Assembly (NCBI RefSeq): GCF_000818395.1
Contig: NZ_JWJG01000028.1
Location: forward strand, 4,976,615 to 5,040,614
DNA length: 64,000 nt
Source of the DNA: Noviherbaspirillum autotrophicum
GTDB taxonomy: Bacteria; Pseudomonadota; Gammaproteobacteria; Burkholderiales; Burkholderiaceae_D
Direction of reading: 5' to 3'
This document shows positions 55,042-64,000 of this stretch, in pieces (position 1 is the first letter of the stretch; every line of letters begins with the position of its first letter). The translations under genes were made by a program, and so were the position numbers. The notes beneath the pieces are model-generated. The model was not told the origin of the DNA and ran no database searches. It was given only the letters and a program-made list of their open reading frames with translations.

Positions 55042-55437
55042 TTATTTTTTGGTCGATTGCAGTTTCGAGATTTCCTGGGTGACGGCGCGCGTGACGACAT
55101 CCTTCACGGTGTGGTGCAGGCCGCTCCTGATCTCGGCAGCGAGGTTTTCGACCGCCAGTTGCAGCACGTCGGCCAAGCTGTCACGCACCCGCTGTTCCAG
55201 CACGAAATCGATGCGCTCCAGCACCTGGTGCAACACGCGTTCGCGGACTTCACGCTCCAGGCGCGTCCAGCGCTCTTCGTCCCACTCGGCCGCTGCTTGT
55301 TGCTGCGGTTGCTCCGCCTGCACCGTTTCCGATGACGCGGAATCCTCTGCGGGCGCTTGCGGGGCGGGAGCCGCCTGGGGCGGCGCGATGACTTCTGTCA
55401 GGACGGGAATGCCTGATTCACGGGTAGGGTTGTTCAT
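55042..55437 (-). CDS. DUF2486-type small protein
   Basis: 131 aa. Pro/Ala/Gln-rich N-terminal half, helical C-terminal half (WDEERWTRLEREVRERVLHQ, VLERIDFVLEQRVRDSLADV). Conserved next to holC in Burkholderiales; role unknown. Its ATG overlaps the holC stop by four bases, so translation is coupled. Confidence 0.75.
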   Translation of the reverse strand: MNNPTRESGIPVLTEVIAPPQAAPAPQAPAEDSASSETVQAEQPQQQAAAEWDEERWTRLEREVRERVLHQVLERIDFVLEQRVRDSLADVLQLAVENLAAEIRSGLHHTVKDVVTRAVTQEISKLQSTKK

Positions 55438-55859
55438 GCCTTGTCGGCGACATAATGGGTTAATGGATAGCCGCGCTGCTGGTAAAAGCGGTAGCGTTCG
55501 CGCCCGGCCATCGTGTCGTCGTCGGCCGACGAGATGATTTCGAACATACGCTCGAAGCGGGCAAAATGCGCTGGCGTGCGCGCCGACAGATTGATCAGGA
55601 TGTGATAGTGCGGCAGGTCGGCGTCGTCGCTGTCGGTCAGGATGACCGGCGTGCTGGCGGCCAGCGGATCGCCGGCGGTCACATGTGGCAGGAAATCCAG
55701 CTCGGAAAAGGTCCATAACTGCTGGTCCAGCGTCGCCAGGTCCGCCGTGTCCTGCGTCAGCACCACGATCCGGCAGTTTGCGGCGCGCGCCTTGCGCACC
55801 AGACGGCAGGCGTAGCCTAGCTTGTCCGGGACGTTGCTGTGAAAATCGATGCGAGTCAT
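55434..55859 (-). CDS. holC: DNA polymerase III subunit chi
   Basis: 141 aa. Links SSB to the clamp loader. Typical text RIDFHSNVPDKLGYACRLVR, QLWTFSELDFLPH and RFYQQRGYPLTHYV. ATG 55859 is chosen as the conserved start; the frame is open to 56114 but that part is not conserved. It follows the glutaredoxin-like gene by ten bases. Confidence 0.9.
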   Translation of the reverse strand: MTRIDFHSNVPDKLGYACRLVRKARAANCRIVVLTQDTADLATLDQQLWTFSELDFLPHVTAGDPLAASTPVILTDSDDADLPHYHILINLSARTPAHFARFERMFEIISSADDDTMAGRERYRFYQQRGYPLTHYVADKA

Positions 55860-55869
55860 TGAGTGAAAT

Positions 55870-56502
55870 TTAAAACCGAAATCCCGGCGGCGCGTTGCCG
55901 ATTGCCGGCGGCAGCTCTGTCGGGCGCGGCGGTTCCGCCTGCTTGGCGGCGCTTGCCGTTCTGGCCTTGGTGGCGGGCTCGGGCGCCGGCGCGGCTGCCT
56001 GTGCTTGCGGTGCGCGGTAGCTCTTGGGCAGCATGTTGGTTTCGGGATAACCGGCTGTGCCAAGCGCGCTGTTCCAGGCGCTGGCGGAGAATCCGCGTTC
56101 CCTGGCCCGGCCAACCGTCAGGAACGGCAAGTCCTTGCCTTCGCCGCCCGCCTTGTGGAATTGTTCCAGGTCTTCGCCAGTGTTGACGGTCTTTTCGGTG
56201 AACGGGATGCCGCGCGTGCGCAGGTGCGCGCGTCCCTCGTCGCAGGGCGCGCAATTCTTTGTCGTATATAGGGTCACCGGGCTGGCTTTTACCGCCTGCG
56301 CCAATTCATAGGGAAAGTTGGCAGTATCGACGTTGCTGCTGGAAATATTTTTGGTTTCCACTTGTTTGGCCGACGTCGGTGGCGGCGTATCGCTGTAAGT
56401 TACCTTGCCATCCGGTCCGACCCATTTATAAAGCTGCGCCTGCGCGCCGGCGGCACAAAACACCAGCGTCGCGGCTGCCAGTCTCACTTTCCGTGGTGTC
56501 AT
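55870..56502 (-). CDS. Exported DUF4124 plus glutaredoxin-like protein
   Basis: 210 aa. Signal peptide MTPRKVRLAAATLVFCAAGA to QAQ, then the DUF4124 motif LYKWVGPDGKVTYSDTPPP. A glutaredoxin-like fold follows with active site TKNCAPCDEGRAH at about 80-92 and cis-Pro in DLPFLTVG, and an Ala/Pro-rich tail. Probably a periplasmic thiol-disulfide protein. Precedes holC in the minus-strand series prlC - this gene - holC. Confidence 0.85.
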   Translation of the reverse strand: MTPRKVRLAAATLVFCAAGAQAQLYKWVGPDGKVTYSDTPPPTSAKQVETKNISSSNVDTANFPYELAQAVKASPVTLYTTKNCAPCDEGRAHLRTRGIPFTEKTVNTGEDLEQFHKAGGEGKDLPFLTVGRARERGFSASAWNSALGTAGYPETNMLPKSYRAPQAQAAAPAPEPATKARTASAAKQAEPPRPTELPPAIGNAPPGFRF

Positions 56503-56521
56503 TATTGCTCCCTTTAATGCT

Positions 56522-58606
56522 TCAAGACGTCATGCCGCTATGCCGCAATAGCGCATCGATCGTCGGCTCGCGTCCGCGGAATGCCTTGAACGATTCGAGT
56601 GCGGGACGCGACCCACCCATGCCCAGAATTTCGCGCTGGAACTTGCGACCGGTCTCGACCGACAGGATATTGCCGCCGGTGGCGCCGACTTCCTCGAAAG
56701 CGCCATAGGCGTCCGCCGACAGGACTTCCGCCCACTTGTAGCTGTAGTAGCCGGCCGCATAGCCGCCGGCAAAGATATGGCCGAAGGAATTCTGGAAGCG
56801 GTTGAATGGCGGCGGAATCATCACCGCGACGCGGTGCCGCACATCGTTGAGGACATCCTGCGCGGTCCTGCTGCCGTGCGGATCGAAGTCGTAGTGCAGG
56901 TGCATGTCGAACAGCGCAAATTCGACCTGGCGCAACGTCTGCAAGCCGGACTGGAAATTCTTGGCGGCCGTCATCTTGTCAAACAGTGCGCGCGGCAGCG
57001 GTGCGCCGGTATCGACATGCGCGGTCATGTGCTGCAGCACATCCCATTCCCAGCAAAAGTTTTCCATGAACTGCGACGGCAGTTCGACCGCGTCCCATTC
57101 GACGCCGGCGATGCCGGATACGCCAAGTTCTTCCACCTCGGTCAGCATATGATGCAGGCCGTGGCCGAATTCATGGAACAGCGTGATGACTTCGTCATGG
57201 GTGAACAATGCCGGCCTGGTCTTGCCGTCGACGGTAGACGGTTCGCTGAAATTGCAGGTCAGGTAGGCCACCGGGGTCTGCACGCCGTTCTTGGTCAGGC
57301 GGCGTCCGCGCGCGTCATCCATCCAGGCGCCGCCGCGCTTGCCGTTGCGCGCGTACAGGTCGAGATAGAACTGGCCGAGCAGACGGCCATCCTTCTCGAT
57401 GCGGAAGAATTTCACATCCTTGTGCCAGGCGGGGGCGGTATCGGGCTTGATGTCGACCGCAAACAGGGTCTGCACCACGCGGAACAAGCCTTCGATGACT
57501 TTCGGCTCCGGGAAATACTGCTTCACTTCCGGTTCCGAAAACGCATAGCGCTTTTCGCGCAGCTTTTCAGACGCATAGGTGACGTCCCAGGCTTGGAGTT
57601 GGTCGAGCCCCAGCTCGTTCTTCGCGAAGCTGCGCAATTCGGCCAGGTCGTTTTCCGCAAACGGGCGCGCGCGCTTGGCAAGGTCTTCGAGGAAGCCGAT
57701 CACCTGTTGCGGCGATTCCGCCATCTTTGGCACCAGCGACACTTCGGCGTAATTCGGGAAACCGAGCAGCTTGGCTTCCTCGTCACGCAGCTTCAGGATG
57801 TCGGCGATGTTTTGCGTGTTGTCCCATTCTGCGCATTTTGAAAAAGCGGCACCGAGTTCCGACGCCTTGGTCACGTTGGCGCGGTAGATCGCTTCGCGCA
57901 ATTCGCGCTTGTCGGCGTATTGCAGGATCGGGAAGTAGGACGGGAAATGCAAGGTGAACTTGAAGCCGCTCTTGCCATCCTTTTGTGCGGCGGCACGGGC
58001 CACCTGCCTGATGTCGTCGGGCAGACCGGCGAGTTCGGCTTCGTCGTCGACATACAGCGCGTAGTCGTTGGTTGCGTCGAGCACGTTTTCCGAGAATTTG
58101 GTTGACAGCGCGGCTTGCTGTTCCTGGATTTCGGCGAAGCGTGTCTTCTTGTCGTCTGGCAGCTCCGCGCCGCCCAAGCGGAAGTCGCGCAGCGCATTTT
58201 CGATGATTTTCTGGCGCGCCGGCGACAGCGTCATGTATTCGCCGCCGGCCTTGATCGCCTTGTACTTGTCGAACAGCGCGAGATTCTGGCCCAGTTCGGT
58301 CCAGAACTCGGTGACCTTGGGCAGGTTCTCGTTGTAGGCCGCGCGCAGTTCGGGCGTATCGACGACCGCGTTCAAGTGACCGACGATGCCCCAGGCGCGC
58401 CCGAGTTTTTCCGTCGTATTGTCGAGCGGTTCGACAAAGTTGTCCCAGGTTACCTTGGCGTCGGCGCCGCCTGGCACTGGCGCCTCCAGCTGAGCAACCA
58501 GAGCGCGGTTCTCCTCCAGCAAGGCGGAAATGGCCGGCGTGACATGCTCCGGTCGGATGGCGTCGAAACGCGGCAGATCGGAAAAATCGAGCAGGGGATT
58601 AGTCAT
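56522..58606 (-). CDS. prlC: Oligopeptidase A (M3 metallopeptidase)
   Basis: 694 aa cytoplasmic zinc peptidase that breaks down short peptides, including cleaved signal peptides. Zinc motif HEFGHGLHHML with the downstream Glu in GVEWDAVELPSQF. Start ATG 58606 (MTNPLLDFSDLPRFDAI) is the conserved one; an upstream in-frame start at 58633 overlaps folD's end region. Follows folD by four bases. Confidence 0.95.
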   Translation of the reverse strand: MTNPLLDFSDLPRFDAIRPEHVTPAISALLEENRALVAQLEAPVPGGADAKVTWDNFVEPLDNTTEKLGRAWGIVGHLNAVVDTPELRAAYNENLPKVTEFWTELGQNLALFDKYKAIKAGGEYMTLSPARQKIIENALRDFRLGGAELPDDKKTRFAEIQEQQAALSTKFSENVLDATNDYALYVDDEAELAGLPDDIRQVARAAAQKDGKSGFKFTLHFPSYFPILQYADKRELREAIYRANVTKASELGAAFSKCAEWDNTQNIADILKLRDEEAKLLGFPNYAEVSLVPKMAESPQQVIGFLEDLAKRARPFAENDLAELRSFAKNELGLDQLQAWDVTYASEKLREKRYAFSEPEVKQYFPEPKVIEGLFRVVQTLFAVDIKPDTAPAWHKDVKFFRIEKDGRLLGQFYLDLYARNGKRGGAWMDDARGRRLTKNGVQTPVAYLTCNFSEPSTVDGKTRPALFTHDEVITLFHEFGHGLHHMLTEVEELGVSGIAGVEWDAVELPSQFMENFCWEWDVLQHMTAHVDTGAPLPRALFDKMTAAKNFQSGLQTLRQVEFALFDMHLHYDFDPHGSRTAQDVLNDVRHRVAVMIPPPFNRFQNSFGHIFAGGYAAGYYSYKWAEVLSADAYGAFEEVGATGGNILSVETGRKFQREILGMGGSRPALESFKAFRGREPTIDALLRHSGMTS

Positions 58607-58610
58607 CAGG

Positions 58611-59456
58611 TCAGCTTCTTTCTGCGGCCTCAATAGTATTAACGAGAAGCATGGTAATTGTCATCGGCCCGACACCGCCTGGTACCGGCGTGATGTAGCC
58701 GGCGACTTCCTTGGCATTGGCGAAGTCGACGTCGCCGCACAGCTTGCCATTGTCGTCGCGGTTCATGCCGACGTCGATGACGACTGCGCCCGGCTTGATC
58801 ATGTCGGCGGTGACAATATTACGCTTGCCTGTCGCAACCACCAGGATGTCGGCTTGCCGCGTGTGATGGCCGAGGTCCCTGGTCTTCGAATTACAGATGG
58901 TGACGGTTGCGCCCGCTTGCAAGAGCAGCATGGCTTGCGGCTTGCCGACGATGTTGGAGGCACCGACCACGACCGCGTTCGCGCCGCGCACCGGATAGTC
59001 GATCGATTCCAGCATCTTCATCACGCCGTACGGGGTACAAGGGCGGAACAGCGGCTGGCCGGTCATCAAGAGGCCGGCATTGCTGATGTGGAAGCCGTCG
59101 ACATCCTTTTCCGGTGCAATCGCTTCGATCACCTTATGCGAATTGATGTGGGCCGGCAAGGGAAGTTGCACCAGGATGCCGTTAATTTTCGGGTCCTTGT
59201 TCAGCGCATCGATGCGCGCCAGCAGCGCCGCTTCGGTCATGTCTGCATCATATTTTTCCATCACCGAATAAATGCCGTTGTCTTCGCAGGCTTTCACCTT
59301 GTTGCGCACATAGACTTGCGACGCCGGATTGTCGCCGACCAGGATTACGGCCAGTCCGGGCTGCTTGCCTTGCGCGGCCAGCGCGGCGGCGCGTTTGGCG
59401 ACGTCGGCGCGCAATTGTTGGGAAAGTTCGGTTCCGTTAATGATTTGTGCAGACAT
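58611..59456 (-). CDS. folD: Bifunctional methylene-THF dehydrogenase / methenyl-THF cyclohydrolase
   Basis: 281 aa. Interconverts 5,10-methylene-THF, methenyl-THF and 10-formyl-THF with NADP. Motifs [14 protein letters not shown] with the catalytic Lys, [14 protein letters not shown] and [11 protein letters not shown]. Divergent from aceE with 265 bases between, and probably the first gene of folD-prlC-(glutaredoxin)-holC. Confidence 0.97.
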   Translation of the reverse strand: MSAQIINGTELSQQLRADVAKRAAALAAQGKQPGLAVILVGDNPASQVYVRNKVKACEDNGIYSVMEKYDADMTEAALLARIDALNKDPKINGILVQLPLPAHINSHKVIEAIAPEKDVDGFHISNAGLLMTGQPLFRPCTPYGVMKMLESIDYPVRGANAVVVGASNIVGKPQAMLLLQAGATVTICNSKTRDLGHHTRQADILVVATGKRNIVTADMIKPGAVVIDVGMNRDDNGKLCGDVDFANAKEVAGYITPVPGGVGPMTITMLLVNTIEAAERS

Positions 59457-59607
59457 GGTTGTTGTTGAGGTGGGTACGGTTTAAAACAAGATTATAAGTC
59501 GCCGCTTGCCTCATGCTGCAAAACGATGGCGCATGGAATGCAACAGGTGGAAAAGCATGGTGCGGCGCACTACGTATTTTCCGCATTATGGAAAGCTATC
59601 CCGTAAT

Positions 59608-59636
59608 TTGAAAAGTTGCAAGAGTGCTGTTAGAAT
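59608..59636 (+). promoter_or_regulatory. Probable sigma-70 promoter of aceE
   Basis: TTGAAA (59608-59613), 17-base spacer, TAGAAT (59631-59636), some 85 bases before the aceE start. No PdhR-type operator was clearly seen. Confidence 0.65.
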
Positions 59637-59721
59637 CTTTTCACCGCGCACGATCCCGGAAAAATCTTGTCAAAACAGCCCGGTCCTCATCAAGGCCGGG
59701 GCCCTAACCAGGAGACACACC

Positions 59722-62418
<2,697 letters not shown>

Positions 62419-62499
62419 CGCTGGAATAACACTAACAATTCGGGGGGAGGGGTAGGTGGCGTTGTGCGGCCAAAGAAATGAGCGCGCTGCCAGAGCCTC

Positions 62500-62540
62500 G
62501 CTACCCTCATCCCCGGCCCTCCCTCCGCAAAGGGGAAGGG
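62500..62540. repeat. Possible REP-like palindromic repeat between aceE and aceF
   Basis: CCCTCATCCCCGGCCCTCCC followed by TCCGCAAAGGGGAAGGG forms an imperfect hairpin. This text resembles a short repeat scattered between genes in related bacteria (pattern CCCTCATCCCCGGCCC... GCAAGGGG...). No second copy was found in the window. Confidence 0.35.
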
Positions 62541-62559
62541 AATAAACGGAGCTAACACT

Positions 62560-63894
62560 ATGAGCTTGCAGGAAGTCAAAGTCCCGGATATCGGCGATTT
62601 CAAGGAAGTCGAAGTCATTGAACTGATGGTGAAGCCGGGCGACACGATCCAGGTCGATCAATCGCTGATCACGGTGGAGTCGGACAAGGCCAGCATGGAA
62701 ATCCCGTCCAGCCATGCCGGCGTGGTGAAGGAACTGAAGGTCAAGGTCGGCGACAAGGTGTCCGAAGGTTCGCTGCTCTTGCTGATCGAAACCGAGGGCG
62801 CGGCAGCCGCTCCTGCGCCCGCGCCCGCGCCCGCAGCGCCGGCCCCCGCGCCTGCGGCACCGGCAACTGCTGCGGCAGCGCCTGCTGCTGCGGTGCCTGC
62901 CCCGGCACCGGCCCAACCGAAGTCGGTGCCGACCGCCGCGCTGGAGCCGCACGAAGGCAACGGCATCAAGCCGCATGCGTCGCCGTCGGTGCGCAAGTTC
63001 GCGCGCGAGCTCGGCGTCGACCTGGCGCGCCTTACCGGCACCGGACCGAAGGGCCGCATCCTGCATGAAGATGTACAGAATTTCGTGAAGTCGGTGATGG
63101 CAGGCGGTCCTGCAGTTTCCGCAGCGCCGGCCGGCAAGGGCGGCACCGGAGTTGGCCTCGACCTGCTGCCATGGCCGTCGCTCGACTTTTCCAAGTTCGG
63201 CGCGACCGAGTTGCAGCCGCTGTCGCGCATCAAGAAGATCAGCGGCCCGAACCTGCACCGCAACTGGGTAATGATCCCGCATGTCACGCAGTTCGACGAA
63301 GCCGACGTGACCGACCTGGAAGAGTTTCGCAAGGATTCCAACGCTGCGATGGCGAAGTCCGGCGTCAAGCTCACCATGCTGGCGTTCGTGATCAAGGCTT
63401 GCGTTGCGGCGCTCAAGAAATTCCCGGCCTTCAATGCCTCGCTGGACGAGAAGGGCGAGAACCTGATTCTCAAACAGTACTACAACATCGGCTTTGCCGC
63501 CGATACGCCGAACGGCCTCGTGGTTCCGGTCATCAAGGATACCGACAAGAAGGGCATCTCGCAAATTGCCCAGGAAATGGGCGATCTGTCCGCGCAGGCG
63601 CGCGACGGCAAGCTGAAACCGGCTGACATGCAGGGCGCGAGCTTCACCATTTCCTCGCTCGGCGGCATTGGCGGCACGGCGTTCACGCCGATCATCAACG
63701 CGCCGGAAGTCGCCATCCTCGGCCTGTCGAAGTCGGCCATCAAGCCGGTGTGGGACGGCAAGCAGTTCGCGCCGCGTCTGATGCTGCCGCTGTCGCTGTC
63801 GTACGACCACCGCGTGATCGACGGCGCCATGGGCGCGCGCTTTACGGTCTATCTCGCCGAAGTACTGGGCGACATGCGCAAGACCTTGCTGTGA
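62560..63894 (+). CDS. aceF: Pyruvate dehydrogenase E2 (dihydrolipoamide acetyltransferase)
   Basis: 444 aa. One lipoyl domain with lipoyl Lys43 in [11 protein letters not shown], a long Ala/Pro linker (about 85-125), a peripheral-subunit-binding domain ([20 protein letters not shown]) and the acetyltransferase domain with catalytic His417 and Asp421 in [21 protein letters not shown] precedes the ATG. 141 bases after aceE with a repeat-like element between. Confidence 0.97.
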   Translation: MSLQEVKVPDIGDFKEVEVIELMVKPGDTIQVDQSLITVESDKASMEIPSSHAGVVKELKVKVGDKVSEGSLLLLIETEGAAAAPAPAPAPAAPAPAPAAPATAAAAPAAAVPAPAPAQPKSVPTAALEPHEGNGIKPHASPSVRKFARELGVDLARLTGTGPKGRILHEDVQNFVKSVMAGGPAVSAAPAGKGGTGVGLDLLPWPSLDFSKFGATELQPLSRIKKISGPNLHRNWVMIPHVTQFDEADVTDLEEFRKDSNAAMAKSGVKLTMLAFVIKACVAALKKFPAFNASLDEKGENLILKQYYNIGFAADTPNGLVVPVIKDTDKKGISQIAQEMGDLSAQARDGKLKPADMQGASFTISSLGGIGGTAFTPIINAPEVAILGLSKSAIKPVWDGKQFAPRLMLPLSLSYDHRVIDGAMGARFTVYLAEVLGDMRKTLL

Positions 63895-63990
63895 TCCGGG
63901 CTTAAGGAGCGGCATCGGGCTCATTGGAAAATGAGAAAATTCGTCTCTTTTCATCGGGCCTGAGCGCCTCCTTGTTTGCGGAGATCAACA

Positions 63991-64000
63991 ATGACCACTT
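63991..64000 (+). CDS. Possible start of the next gene (cut by the window end)
   Basis: An ATG at 63991 (MTT...) follows GGAGATCAACA, a fair ribosome site, 96 bases after aceF. Only three codons are visible; an E3 (lipoamide dehydrogenase) gene is common here but cannot be claimed. Confidence 0.3.

Overview
The window looks like a chromosomal segment of a betaproteobacterium of the Burkholderiales, most likely family Oxalobacteraceae. The evidence is high GC content, a tmRNA tag of betaproteobacterial type (ANDESYALAA), the block zapB-like / zapA / 6S RNA / EVE-domain gene, a small Trp-rich membrane protein, a DUF2486-type protein next to holC, and aceE-aceF with core-type codon use. No rRNA operon and no CRISPR array were seen.

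Layout. 0-8.2 kb is core-like: a PAS-GGDEF-EAL cyclic-di-GMP protein, an MFS-type membrane protein, an ABC importer (ATPase, binding protein, permease, second binding protein) and the tmRNA gene ssrA. 8.2-42.7 kb is accessory. It starts at the ssrA 3' end with a decayed integrase and ends at a tRNA-Ala(CGC) gene; the 3' ends of both RNA genes point into it. Inside are: relics of hsdR, umuC and a frameshifted lipoprotein gene (9-14.5 kb); a HAF-repeat PEP-CTERM protein; an AT-rich island with orphan genes (14.5-15.4 kb); two paralogous zinc-ribbon proteins and a YgjP-like metallopeptidase (15.5-18.2 kb); a 956-residue orphan (18.3-21.2 kb); a compact operon of small orphans ending in a Sir2 protein and facing a WYL-domain regulator (21.4-25.6 kb); a run of seven unknown genes (25.9-30 kb); widely spaced genes mostly for exported proteins, including an NlpC/P60 peptidase (30.4-38.4 kb); and a 5'-truncated Sel1-repeat gene, an IS5-like element and three tandem genes for peptides with a double-glycine leader (38.6-41.5 kb).

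42.7-64 kb is core again: cell division (zapB-like, zapA) with 6S RNA, EVE protein, TauE/SafE permease, malonyl-CoA synthetase plus enoyl-CoA hydratase, lgt, a LysR regulator divergent from ilvD, cytochrome c, a branched-chain amino-acid binding protein, an Lrp regulator beside dadA, holC, a glutaredoxin-like protein, prlC and folD. FolD diverges from the pyruvate dehydrogenase genes aceE and aceF.

The best candidate for something undescribed is the three-gene peptide operon at 40570-41542. All three share a leader ending in AVRGG and an AGGAGAA ribosome binding site; two share a nearly identical C-terminal block. Downstream on the same strand, across the IS, lies the truncated Sel1-repeat gene. 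Next are the Sir2/WYL neighbourhood, the 956-residue orphan and the zinc-ribbon mini-cluster. All functional claims come from reading the sequence and remembered family motifs; no database search was run.
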